A DNA stretch of 64,000 nt from Clostridium_AM sp963780135 (GTDB lineage Bacteria > Bacillota > Clostridia > Clostridiales > Clostridiaceae): contig CAWAAR010000001.1 in assembly GCA_963780135.1 (NCBI GenBank), forward strand, positions 1 to 64,000, read 5' to 3'. Below the pieces are notes generated by a model. The model made no database searches. It had not been told where the DNA came from and saw only the letters and a program-made list of their open reading frames with translations. This document shows positions 9,367-18,268 of the stretch, piece after piece; the first letter of the stretch is position 1; each line of letters starts with the position of its first letter. Both the position numbers and the translations under genes were made by a program.

Positions 9367-10045
9367 TTATATATCCCACCCCCCAAACAGTTTTAATATA
9401 TTGAGGATGTTCAAAAGAGTCCTCCATTTTTTCTCTTAAGTTTCGAATATGAACTGTTACTGTATTTGTAGATTTTGAATAATACTCATTTTCCCATAAC
9501 AAATGAAGCAATTTTTCTCCACTTAGGACTTGTCCTTTATTTAACAATAATGTTTCAATAAGGTTAAATTCTGTAGGCGTTAGTTTTAGCTCCTTGTCAT
9601 TTAAATTAACATGTCTACTTTTTCTATCTAAGATTAAACCTTTATAATATATAGTGCTATCTTCCTTTGTGTCTTCTCCATATTCCTTGTATCGTCTAAG
9701 CTGGGCTTTAACCCTTGCCATAACTTCCAGGGGATTAAAAGGCTTAGTGATATAATCATCCGCACCATAAGTAAGGCCTATTATTTTATCTTGATCTGCT
9801 GTTTTTGCAGTGAGCATTATTATAGGATACTTATATTTGGTGCGTATATTTTTACAAATGTTTAACCCACTTATATCTGGCAGCATTAAGTCCAAAATAA
9901 CTAGATCCGGCTCTTTATCTTCAAGAACTTCAAAAGCTCTCTTACCATTTTCAGCTTCCCATATTTCAAAGCATTCAGCTTTTAAATAGATTTTTAATAT
10001 ATCTCGAATATCTTCATCATCTTCCACAATCAAAATTTTCTGCAT
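9356..10045 (-). CDS. VanR/OmpR-family response regulator
   Basis: Response regulator of 229 residues. The receiver domain (1-~120) has the acidic pair EDDED, the phosphoacceptor Asp in LVILDLMLP and the conserved Lys in YITKPFNP. The C-terminal winged helix (about 130-229) has LTPTEFNLIETLL and TVTVHIRNLREKM, ending TVWGVGYIIEE, as in OmpR/PhoB/VanR proteins. It is the first gene of the two-component operon. It probably activates its own operon and possibly the ABC genes downstream. No operator repeat was identified. Confidence 0.9.
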   Translation of the reverse strand: MQKILIVEDDEDIRDILKIYLKAECFEIWEAENGKRAFEVLEDKEPDLVILDLMLPDISGLNICKNIRTKYKYPIIMLTAKTADQDKIIGLTYGADDYITKPFNPLEVMARVKAQLRRYKEYGEDTKEDSTIYYKGLILDRKSRHVNLNDKELKLTPTEFNLIETLLLNKGQVLSGEKLLHLLWENEYYSKSTNTVTVHIRNLREKMEDSFEHPQYIKTVWGVGYIIEE

Positions 10046-10332
10046 TTAATTCCTCCATATGTTGATATTAAAAAACTTATAATATCCTTAATTCTATTTA
10101 AGTACAATTATAGCAAATAAAATTAGTATATTCATACTTATTTATCCGATGGCTACCTACTGTAGCACTCCCATAACACATGTTGAAGACAATTGGCACA
10201 AAATCATAGGTCTTGGATTTCTGCTTTTCTTTAAGGTGGAAGATATTAAGATTCATTGTATCAGAGGTAAAATAAAAATTACACATAACTTTCCACTATC
10301 AATTCTCAACTGTTTAAAAACATATTGATGTA

Positions 10333-11739
10333 TCAATTCAAAGCCTTTAAAAAAGCATCAACAATTTTGGGGTCAAAATAGCTACCTGAATGATTTTTAA
10401 TAAATTCTAAAGCCTCATTTTTGGAAACACGTTTTTCCTCATTAACCATCAAATCATAGGTATCTAAAATTGAAATGATACGTGAATTTAGTGGTATATT
10501 ATTACCTTTAAGTCCTTGTGGATATCCGCTGCCATCCCAATTTTCATGGTGACTTAAAATATCACTTGCAATAGGTACTATATTTGATAAGGAATTAGCT
10601 ATTCTATAACCTATTTCAGAATGACTTCTAAATATATTACCTTCTTCCAATGTAAGCTTTGTATTTTTGTCAATTAAATAATCAGGTACAGCAGTAAGAC
10701 CTATATCATGAAGTACTGCCAAAAGCTTTAAATTATAAATCTGTTCAATAGTTAACCCTAGTTCTTTTCCAATTTCATTGCACAACTCCTTTAATCTTTT
10801 GCTGTGAGTTGCAATTTTAGGTGAACGCTCATGTAAAATATTAATTAGAGTAGCTATTATTGAGCTTCTAATACTCTTACTTTCTGTTAATTTATTATTG
10901 TACATTTTATCTTCAGCAATTTTATAAGCATTCATAATATTTTGATGTGTATTTTCTTTTACAGAATAACCAAAGGATATACTAGGTTTTATAGGATCTT
11001 CTTTTTCATTGTCACATTTAGACTTAATTCTATCTAAAATATTCTGAGCATCTATGCTATTTGTTTTTGGTAATACAATAAGGAACTCGTCGCCACCAAT
11101 TCGAGCTACAATTTCATCTTTTCTACACACACTTTTTATTATATCTGCTATTTTTTTTAATAATTTGTCTCCTGCCTCATGACCAAATGCATCATTTGTA
11201 AGCTTTAATCCATTTACGTCTCCCATAATAAGAGAAATAGGAAGATTTCTCTCTGTATCTAACCTTCTCATTTCTTCCTCTGAATACCTTCTATTATATA
11301 AACCAGTTAATTTATCATGATAGCCTAAATAGATTATTTCCTCTTTTCTTTTCATAAGATCAATTGCATTTTTAACCTTTAAGGGTAATGATATTTTCAT
11401 TGCTTCTTCACTTAAAGGCTTTGAAAAATAATCAAAAGCACCAAGACTTAAAGCTTTTTCAATAGCTTGTTTATTAGAAATACCTGTACAAACTATGATA
11501 GGTATATCCATCAAATTGCTATCTTCCTTAATTTCTTCTAATATTTCGAAACCGTCTTTTATTGGCATAATTATGTCAAGAATACATACATGTATGTTGT
11601 TTTTTAAAAGTTTTTCTTGAATATCTAGTCCACTTTCAGCTTCGAATATATTCACATCTTGAAGTCTTTTGGTGATAGCTTTGCCAATGATTTTTCTTTC
11701 TATAGGAGAATCATCAATAATCATTATATTTCCCATCAT
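10333..11739 (-). CDS. Response regulator with GGDEF and HD-GYP domains
   Basis: Cytoplasmic cyclic-di-GMP protein of 468 residues carrying both opposing activities. Residues ~4-125 are a receiver (IIDDS, phosphoacceptor in CILDIIMP, Lys in YFSKPLS). Residues ~150-285 are a GGDEF diguanylate cyclase with an intact GGDEF motif; the inhibitory site upstream is degenerate (RKDE instead of RxxD). Residues ~300-468 are an HD-GYP phosphodiesterase with HDIG and GSGYPQGLKG. The start at 11739 is chosen over an upstream one because AAAGGAG lies about 10 nt ahead and the ATG overlaps the stop of an upstream reading frame (ATGA), suggesting translational coupling. Both catalytic sites look intact, so the phosphorylation state may decide which activity dominates. 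Confidence 0.88.
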   Translation of the reverse strand: MMGNIMIIDDSPIERKIIGKAITKRLQDVNIFEAESGLDIQEKLLKNNIHVCILDIIMPIKDGFEILEEIKEDSNLMDIPIIVCTGISNKQAIEKALSLGAFDYFSKPLSEEAMKISLPLKVKNAIDLMKRKEEIIYLGYHDKLTGLYNRRYSEEEMRRLDTERNLPISLIMGDVNGLKLTNDAFGHEAGDKLLKKIADIIKSVCRKDEIVARIGGDEFLIVLPKTNSIDAQNILDRIKSKCDNEKEDPIKPSISFGYSVKENTHQNIMNAYKIAEDKMYNNKLTESKSIRSSIIATLINILHERSPKIATHSKRLKELCNEIGKELGLTIEQIYNLKLLAVLHDIGLTAVPDYLIDKNTKLTLEEGNIFRSHSEIGYRIANSLSNIVPIASDILSHHENWDGSGYPQGLKGNNIPLNSRIISILDTYDLMVNEEKRVSKNEALEFIKNHSGSYFDPKIVDAFLKALN

Positions 11740-11865
11740 AAATCTATGTCTCCTTTCTGATTTTCTTTGCATAGGTTGTCTAATAACTTTTCTGTTTTAT
11801 TTACTATTGAAATTAATAAATCAATATCAGCATTTTTTAATGCTTCTGCAGCTGTCAATGTACTT
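11736..11865 (-). pseudogene. Truncated 3' end of a gene upstream of the GGDEF/HD-GYP regulator
   Basis: The minus strand reads an open frame ending TEKLLDNLCKENQKGDIDL, with its stop overlapping the start of the next gene. Upstream it contains a cluster AAEALKNADIDLLISIVNK and then meets an in-frame stop near 11870. It has no convincing start. It looks like the C-terminus of a helical signalling protein, possibly a kinase or phosphotransfer protein that once preceded the regulator. The family is not recognised. Confidence 0.35.
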
Positions 11866-12097
11866 TTTTTCTATATCATTATATATTTCATTTAGTTATA
11901 TTTCATAATATTTATTATAAATAAAGATTATTTTTTACCTTATATTATTAATTATACCAAATTCTAAAATGATATTACAATATTAATGCAGGTATGTTTT
12001 TGAATTTTCTGAATTTGTCGATATGACCATACTCTTTTGATGATAATTGTAATACTTTATTTGTTGAATTTTTATTAATATATTAACATTTGCAACT

Positions 12098-13210
12098 TTA
12101 AAAATTAATCTTTTTCTTTCTCATACATACATTTAAAACTAATCCTAGAGAGATAAAATTAGTTAAAATAGAACTTCCACCATAACTCATAAATGGAAGT
12201 GTAATCCCAGCTATTGGCATAAGTCCTATGGTCATACCTATATTTTGATATACAGAGAACATAAAAGCCGCTGCTGTTCCTGCACATATAAGTCTTCCAA
12301 AAATATCTTTAGATTCCTTAGCTGCTTTAATCATTCTATACAATAATATTCCATAAAGAATTAAAAGTACAATAGCTCCTATTAGTCCCCATTCTTCTCC
12401 AACCACAGCAAATATAAAATCTGTATGTACTTCAGGTATATACCCTCCTGAAACTTGTAAACCTTTTAAAAAACCAGTGCCAAATATACCTCCAGAACCT
12501 ATTCCTGTAATTGACTGCATTAATTGGAATGCTGTATCTTGCTGATATAGATCTGGATTAAGGAAAGAAATTATCCTATCTTTTTGATAAGTTTTCATTA
12601 AACCACTAAACCATATGAGTAAACTTAATGGAATCATTGCCAAAAAACCATATATTATAACTTTCAAGTTTAAATTGCTTATAAAAAACATAGCTAATGT
12701 AATAAAAAAACATATTAGAGTCATTCCTAAATTAGGCTGTACTAAAATCAAAATCATTGGTATAGCTGCATAAAAGCAAAGGATAAAGAAATTTTTCTTA
12801 TTATGAATGTCTCCCTCCATATCATCTATCTTCTTTGAAAGCATTAATATGAGTCCTATTTTTACAAATTCACCAGGCTCAATAGCCCTATTTCCTATTC
12901 TTATCCATGAAGAAGCACCCTTTACAGATCTACTTGTTACATCATTAAATAACAACAATGCTATTCCACTCCAGTATATAATTCCACAATATGAACTTAT
13001 TGTTTTATAATCAAAAATTAATATTATATATACAGCAGCAAGCCCTATAAGTAACCAAAGGGACTGTAACTCAAAATAACTAAATCCATACTTACTATGA
13101 GTTGCACTAAAAACATTAGCTACACTAAAACATACAATAGCAATAGCTGAACCTAGCATTATATAATCTAATTCCTTTAAAAATCTCCTACCTATTAAAA
13201 ATTTCATCAT
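12098..13210 (-). CDS. FtsW/RodA/SpoVE-family lipid II polymerase
   Basis: Multipass membrane protein of 370 residues in the SEDS family, which polymerises glycan strands from lipid II with a class B penicillin-binding protein. Hallmarks are VKGASSWIRIG with a following EPGEFVKIG, the central GIGSGGIFGTGFLKG loop and VHTDFIFAVVGEEWG, and the closing PFMSYGGSS. Ten membrane segments can be counted. The start at 13210 is chosen because TAGGAGG lies 7 nt upstream. It is monocistronic, with no partner PBP adjacent. Sequence alone does not separate RodA from FtsW or SpoVE; the short N-terminus and the lone position favour a RodA-type paralogue. Confidence 0.88.
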   Translation of the reverse strand: MMKFLIGRRFLKELDYIMLGSAIAIVCFSVANVFSATHSKYGFSYFELQSLWLLIGLAAVYIILIFDYKTISSYCGIIYWSGIALLLFNDVTSRSVKGASSWIRIGNRAIEPGEFVKIGLILMLSKKIDDMEGDIHNKKNFFILCFYAAIPMILILVQPNLGMTLICFFITLAMFFISNLNLKVIIYGFLAMIPLSLLIWFSGLMKTYQKDRIISFLNPDLYQQDTAFQLMQSITGIGSGGIFGTGFLKGLQVSGGYIPEVHTDFIFAVVGEEWGLIGAIVLLILYGILLYRMIKAAKESKDIFGRLICAGTAAAFMFSVYQNIGMTIGLMPIAGITLPFMSYGGSSILTNFISLGLVLNVCMRKKKINF

Positions 13211-13781
13211 TTGTTTTCCTCCTAATAGCATAAGCTATGGATTTTACTCTCATATTATATGATACAATATTAATTTTTGTTGTATAGTTTCTCCACTGTG
13301 ATTTAATAAGTATTGAAATTCAATATTTATCTTGTATATAAGTTTTAAAATTAATGAACATCCATAAAACTAAAACAACATTATCTTAAAACATAATTAA
13401 ATATTAAAAAGCTTAGTAAATTTTAATGTAATTTAACCCTATCATATTCTATGTTATCTATATAGAATTAAAATTAGATTAAAAAAATCTTAGATTTTTC
13501 TTAGAAATTCTTTTATATAAGAACTATAAAGACGCAAACAATACTAAAAGACTTTAACCAAATGACATATATGATTAAATCTCTCCATATACCTTTGCTG
13601 GTAACAAGTGTTTTTCTATACATAAATTCACTTTGCAAAATCTAGTTAAATCGGTTAATCTATTTTATATAAAGTAAATTATACATCTCATAAAACAGAA
13701 CATTAAAAGCTAAAAAACTTTACAAGCTCCTGAGTTACGTCCTAAAAATTGCACATGAATTTAGAGGAGGGGGAATACTCT
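13211..13781. other. Intergenic region, nothing recognised
   Basis: This is 571 nt of very AT-rich sequence between divergent genes. It must hold promoters for both. An ACGCAAA stretch near 13532 resembles part of a cyclic-di-GMP-I aptamer, but the rest of that aptamer could not be fitted. Confidence 0.4.
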
Positions 13782-14888
13782 ATGCTAACTGAACTATTTA
13801 TAAATTTATGTATTTTAATAACCTTTATAAGTGTCTCTCACAATTTTTTCATGGACAAAAACATAAGCAAAAATTCCTCACTACCTTTAAAGATTCTAAC
13901 TGGAATATGTGCTGGTTTATTAGGGATTTTACTAATGTTATTTAGCATACGAATTACGCCTTCAATGATAACTGATTTTTGCACCTTACCAATTCTTTTA
14001 TCTGCTCTTTATGAAGGATTTTTACCTGCAATTATAGCCACCGTAATAATGGCTTCCTTTCGTATTTTGCATTTTGGAATTTCCAACTCCTCTGTAATTT
14101 CAATAATAATTATTTTACTAATGGGAATTGGATTCAGTGTCATTAATTTAACTAAAGCAGGAGCAAAACTCAAATGGATTTATTCTGTTATATATTTATC
14201 AATAGTTAATTCTGTTGCAGCATTTATTCTTATTAAAGATCCAGTATTTTTATTTAAAGTTTTTATTATATACAGTATTAGCACATTAATTATGTCATAT
14301 TTTATATTTAAATTTACAGAATATTTAAGCGAATCCTTTAAATCCTACAAAAAATTAAAAAATGAAGCCACTATAGATTTTTTAACTGGTCTAAATAATG
14401 TAAGACAGTTTAATAATATGTTTAATATTACATCACAGCAAACAATAAGGAATAAGGAACATTTATCCTTATTATTTTTAGATATTGACCATTTTAAAAA
14501 GATCAATGATACATTTGGACATAATTCTGGAGATATCATATTAAAAGATTTAGCTGATATTTTGCGAAGCACCTGTAGAATTTATGATATAATATCTCGT
14601 AATGGAGGCGAAGAATTTTCTATACTTTTATTAAATTGTCCAACCTCTCGTGCCTTGGAAGTCGCAGAAAGAATAAGGGAAACCGTAGAAACACACAAGT
14701 TTTATATTTCTGATAAAGTTAGTATTGATATAACAATTTCTATAGGAATTTCAACATATCCAAATATAACCAATGACATAGGTAATCTGCTTGAAGATGC
14801 TGATACTGCATTATATGAAGCTAAAAGGCTAGGTAGAAATAAAGTGGTTGTACATAACAAAAGGATATATTTAGCAAATGTAAAGTAG
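13782..14888 (+). CDS. Membrane diguanylate cyclase with 5TM sensor domain
   Basis: Membrane protein of 368 residues that makes cyclic di-GMP. The first ~190 residues carry five or six hydrophobic helices resembling the 5TMR-LYT sensor domain (TLPILLSALYEGFLPAIIAT). The rest is a GGDEF domain with an intact catalytic motif (RNGGEEFSILLL) and an intact inhibitory RxxD site (RIYD) five residues before it, so product inhibition is likely. It closes with DTALYEAKRLGRNKV. The start at 13782 is taken because GGAGGGGG lies about 8 nt upstream; earlier in-frame starts lack this. The membrane domain may sense cell-wall fragments or another envelope signal, by family analogy only. Confidence 0.88.
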   Translation: MLTELFINLCILITFISVSHNFFMDKNISKNSSLPLKILTGICAGLLGILLMLFSIRITPSMITDFCTLPILLSALYEGFLPAIIATVIMASFRILHFGISNSSVISIIIILLMGIGFSVINLTKAGAKLKWIYSVIYLSIVNSVAAFILIKDPVFLFKVFIIYSISTLIMSYFIFKFTEYLSESFKSYKKLKNEATIDFLTGLNNVRQFNNMFNITSQQTIRNKEHLSLLFLDIDHFKKINDTFGHNSGDIILKDLADILRSTCRIYDIISRNGGEEFSILLLNCPTSRALEVAERIRETVETHKFYISDKVSIDITISIGISTYPNITNDIGNLLEDADTALYEAKRLGRNKVVVHNKRIYLANVK

Positions 14889-14914
14889 CTATATAAATTA
14901 ATATATAGCTACTT
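14882..14914 (+). terminator. Intrinsic terminator of the diguanylate cyclase gene
   Basis: The arms AAAGTAGCTATA and TATAGCTACTTT overlap the stop codon. The T run is short. Confidence 0.55.
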
Positions 14915-14948
14915 TATGTATTTTATATAAAAAAAGCAAATAATCTAC

Positions 14949-15098
14949 TTAAAAACTTTTTCCTTGACTTACTGATTTTAATACATCGGAAAAAGACACC
15001 CCATTTTCTATTTTTTTATGTTTCTTTTTATTATAGGGCTCATTTAACCTCTTATTTGCTTGTATTTCCTTTACGCTTGATACTTTTCTTAATTCCAC
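14949..15098 (-). CDS. Small basic protein of 49 residues, unknown function
   Basis: Short open frame with a GTG start and AAAAGGTGG upstream. The product is hydrophilic: it opens with MELRKVSSVKEIQANKRLNE, has a lysine-rich middle (KKKHKKI) and ends VSFSDVLKSVSQGKSF. The tail FSDVLKSVSQ resembles the C-termini of small clostridial proteins that consist of a basic stretch and a single amphipathic helix, but I cannot name a family. It lies alone between the diguanylate cyclase and the RyR-AAA gene on the opposite strand. Confidence 0.5.
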   Translation of the reverse strand: MELRKVSSVKEIQANKRLNEPYNKKKHKKIENGVSFSDVLKSVSQGKSF

Positions 15099-15446
15099 AC
15101 CCAGCACCACCTTTTTAATTTACTCGACATCCAAATTATACCATTTCCTTTATTTGTAAATCAATACTTTTTAATATATTTTTTCTGAATTATAATAATA
15201 ATTATTTTACGTCATAATTTTTACACAATTATGGCAATATTGTTACACTATTGTTACATATATAATTATTTTTAATATTTTATTAAGGAACAACATATAT
15301 ATCCCTGCCAATAATTATGTATACTTTAGAAAACCTAAAAAATAATATCTTGAAATGCCTGTCTGCGTAATAATCTTGTAAATTGAATAAATTTAAGATA
15401 TGATTTGATTGATATATTAATACTTATGACAAAAGGAGTGAAAACT

Positions 15447-18008
15447 ATGGATAGTAAAAGTTTGAAAATTGTTGTATCAGGAGATATATGTATAAACTCT
15501 CTACAATGGATAACAGAACCTCAAAATAATAAAGGTTTGAATTGGGAATCCCAGCAAAATGTACATAGTATTTTAAAATCAGGAGAATCACTACTTCTAG
15601 CAAAACTTGTAGCTTTATCTACAGAAGCTTCTGTATGTTCTCCTAAGATAGATGATGTAGAAGCAAACTTATCAAAGGAGTTTCTTCGTTCCATAGTCGA
15701 ATTAGATCTTTTTCCTCTATCAACTGAGGAAAAAAATAGTGGCAAGGTGTATAGAGTAAAACGCTTTTTAGGCTTTACTGGTCCTTCATCTGATACCCCA
15801 AAATTGCTGCCTATAGCTAATGATGATGTTAATGCTGATATAGTTATAATAGATGATGAAAATAACGGTTTTAATTCTAATGAAGAATTTTGGCCTTTAG
15901 CTTTAAAAACCCTTGAAAAGTCACCAATAGTTTTATATAAAATGAATAATCCTACTGGATCTAGTACTCTTTGGAAGCAGCTTGAAAAGTTTCATTTTGA
16001 AAAAACTATAGTTGTTATAAATGGTGATGATTTACGTTCAAAAGGAGTTAACATAAGTAAAAGTCTTTCCTGGGAAAGAACTGCTCAGGATTTTATATGG
16101 CAAATTAATAACAATCCAAATCTTGCTTTTCTTGCAAACTGCCATCATCTTATAGTGCCATTTGGTCTTGAAGGTGCCATATATTATAGAAATGGAGGTA
16201 TAAACGAATCTTATTTATATTTTATTCCCTATGAATGTGAAGCAGGCGCTTTTAAAGAGACTCAAGGTAAAATGTATGGACTTACATCTTGTTTTGTTGC
16301 TGGACTTGCACGCAGCATTGTTTCAGAAAACAATACTGAAGAAGATCTATCTTTATCAATAGGCGAAGGCATACGCGAAGGAATTGTTGCTGCACAAAAA
16401 TTTTTTGTTAATGGTTTTGGAAAAAATGTTGAAGAACTACTTTTCCCTAATGTTGAAATATTTAGTGAAGGGGAAGATGATTTTATCCACAAAGATTTAA
16501 TTCAAGATGTAAAAATACCTAATGCAATTAATAAAGAAAATAATTCCTACTGGTATATTCTTAGAGATAAAAGTTCTTCCAGCTTAGCTGAAATAGCTTA
16601 TGATATAGTAAAAAATGGAGTAAAAAACGTGCTTAAGTCTATACCTATAGCACAGTTCGGAAATTTACAAACTGTAGATAGAACTGAAATTGAAAGTTAT
16701 AGAAGTGTTAAAAATCTTATGTGGGAGTATATTTCTACTAAAAACACAGTACGTCCACTTTGCATATCTGTATTTGGAACTCCAGGATCTGGAAAGTCTT
16801 TTGGTGTATCTGAAATAGCTGATAGTATTGCTCCAGAATTAGTTGAAAAGTTAAATTTTAATTTATCACAGTTTCGAACCCCACTAGATTTAATTAATGC
16901 ATTTCATAAGGTAAGAGATTTTTCTCTAAGAGGAAAAATTCCATTAATATTTTTTGACGAATTCGACTCTGCTTTTGAAGGTAAACTAGGATGGCTTAAA
17001 TACTTTTTAGCCCCTATGCAAGATGGTCTATTTAGAGATGGAGATTCTATTCACCCTATAGGAAAATCTATTTTTGTATTTGCCGGTGGGACAAATACTA
17101 CTTTTAGGGAATTCCTTGGAGAAGATATAGCTGATGAAAATGAAAAAAAATTATTTTCAATAGAATTTAAAGGTGCTAAAGGTCCCGATTTTATAAGTAG
17201 ATTAAGGGGTTATGTAAATATCTTAGGACCAAATCAAACTGATGAAAAAGATCAATTGTTCATAATTAGAAGAGCAATGTTGCTACGTTCATTATTAAAG
17301 CGTAAAGTGCCACATCTTATAAATGATAGTGGAGAAGTTCAAATTGATAACGGTGTATTAAGAGCTCTTCTTAAAATACGAAGATATAAACATGAATCAA
17401 GATCTATGGAAGCTATACTAGAGATGAGTATGCTAACAAATGCAAAAATTTGGCAGCAATCTGATTTGCCTTCTAAAGATCAGCTAAAATTACATGTAGA
17501 TGAAGAACAATTCTTACGTCATCTAATGCATGATGCATTTTATAGCGAAAAAATTGAGAGCCTTGCAATGGCTATTCATGAAAAATATATAATGCTTAAT
17601 AAAGATAATAAAAATGTGAATAAAAATTTTGTTATGCCTTGGGAAGACCTAAGTGAAGAACTTAAAAATTCTAATCGTGATCAAGCTAGAAATATTCCTA
17701 ATTCCCTTCTTAAAATTAATTATGATATTATTTCTGTTAATAAAAGCCCTGTGTTTACAGAATTTACAGAAAGAGAACTGGATGTTTTAGCTGAAAATGA
17801 ACATACCCGTTGGTATCGTAATAGGAAAAAGCATGGCTGGAAATATGGTGAAGTTAAGGATGATAATAAAAAAACTGATCCAGCACTTATATGCTGGATC
17901 AAATTATTAGATGAAAAGAAAATTAATGTATATCAAATGATTAAAGTTTGGCCAGAAATACTGGCAAAGTCAAACTTTAAGTTGGAACGATTAAAGCTCT
18001 TTGTGTAG
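15447..18008 (+). CDS. Large pseudokinase-like / AAA+ ATPase / tandem RyR-domain protein
   Basis: Cytoplasmic protein of 853 residues. Residues ~1-370 resemble a ribokinase/PfkB-type fold (opening IVVSGDICINS; NCHHLIVPFGLEGAIYY near 228-246), with no clear catalytic motif. Residues ~430-640 are an AAA+ ATPase: Walker A GTPGSGKS near 443-450, Walker B IPLIFFDEFDS near 501, and a possible arginine finger in SRLRGY. Residues ~700-853 look like two RyR units: the first with IHEKY and PWEDLSEELKNSNRDQA, the second with LAENEHTRWYRNRKKHGWKYGEVKDD. Prokaryotic RyR domains occur in proteins suspected of sensing nucleotide-type signals in conflict systems. ATG at 15447 follows AAAGGAG; the upstream in-frame start has none. 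It is a single-gene unit with its own terminator. The function is unknown. Confidence 0.8.
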   Translation: MDSKSLKIVVSGDICINSLQWITEPQNNKGLNWESQQNVHSILKSGESLLLAKLVALSTEASVCSPKIDDVEANLSKEFLRSIVELDLFPLSTEEKNSGKVYRVKRFLGFTGPSSDTPKLLPIANDDVNADIVIIDDENNGFNSNEEFWPLALKTLEKSPIVLYKMNNPTGSSTLWKQLEKFHFEKTIVVINGDDLRSKGVNISKSLSWERTAQDFIWQINNNPNLAFLANCHHLIVPFGLEGAIYYRNGGINESYLYFIPYECEAGAFKETQGKMYGLTSCFVAGLARSIVSENNTEEDLSLSIGEGIREGIVAAQKFFVNGFGKNVEELLFPNVEIFSEGEDDFIHKDLIQDVKIPNAINKENNSYWYILRDKSSSSLAEIAYDIVKNGVKNVLKSIPIAQFGNLQTVDRTEIESYRSVKNLMWEYISTKNTVRPLCISVFGTPGSGKSFGVSEIADSIAPELVEKLNFNLSQFRTPLDLINAFHKVRDFSLRGKIPLIFFDEFDSAFEGKLGWLKYFLAPMQDGLFRDGDSIHPIGKSIFVFAGGTNTTFREFLGEDIADENEKKLFSIEFKGAKGPDFISRLRGYVNILGPNQTDEKDQLFIIRRAMLLRSLLKRKVPHLINDSGEVQIDNGVLRALLKIRRYKHESRSMEAILEMSMLTNAKIWQQSDLPSKDQLKLHVDEEQFLRHLMHDAFYSEKIESLAMAIHEKYIMLNKDNKNVNKNFVMPWEDLSEELKNSNRDQARNIPNSLLKINYDIISVNKSPVFTEFTERELDVLAENEHTRWYRNRKKHGWKYGEVKDDNKKTDPALICWIKLLDEKKINVYQMIKVWPEILAKSNFKLERLKLFV

Positions 18009-18041
18009 TTATAAGATTACTAATTAATTCTGCTTTATATA

Positions 18042-18096
18042 AAATACCCTATAAATAGATTTTTTACGTTATCTGATCTATAGGGTATTTTTTAAT
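18042..18096 (+). terminator. Intrinsic terminator of the RyR-AAA gene
   Basis: AAATACCCTATA and TATAGGGTATTT form the stem around a ~25-nt loop and are followed by a T run. Confidence 0.75.
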
Positions 18097-18139
18097 TTTT
18101 TATATAATGTTATATTTTAATTTATATTGAAAGTACTTT

Positions 18140-18244
18140 TTATAGTGGCAAATCCCAAAGCAGTTCTTTGCTACTCTTTATAATCAAGTCATCTAATGGT
18201 GGTAAAAGAACTTCACTTGACACAGATTTTAATATTGCTAATTA
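18140..18244 (-). pseudogene. Short coding remnant, family not recognised
   Basis: The minus strand carries an open frame of about 34 residues, with a middle SSEVLLPPLDDLIIKSSKE and the end LLWDLPL then a stop. Upstream it is closed by a stop and there is no start codon or ribosome site. The composition is protein-like, so it is probably the 3' end of a lost gene. Confidence 0.3.
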
Positions 18245-18268
18245 ATACAAATTCTTCTTGAGTGTCCA

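Noticed and set aside
8257..10045. Glycopeptide resistance (VanRS) cluster
   Set aside because: Only the regulators resemble Van proteins; no ligase, dehydrogenase or dipeptidase genes are in the window.
10098..10286. 62-codon open frame on the minus strand between the response regulator and the GGDEF gene
   Set aside because: No ribosome site, no recognisable domain, and an odd composition. It may be debris but cannot be supported as a gene.
13520..13610. Possible cyclic-di-GMP riboswitch before the diguanylate cyclase (ACGCAAA, GCTGGTAAC)
   Set aside because: Only two short matches. The expected GNRA loop and paired stems could not be built.
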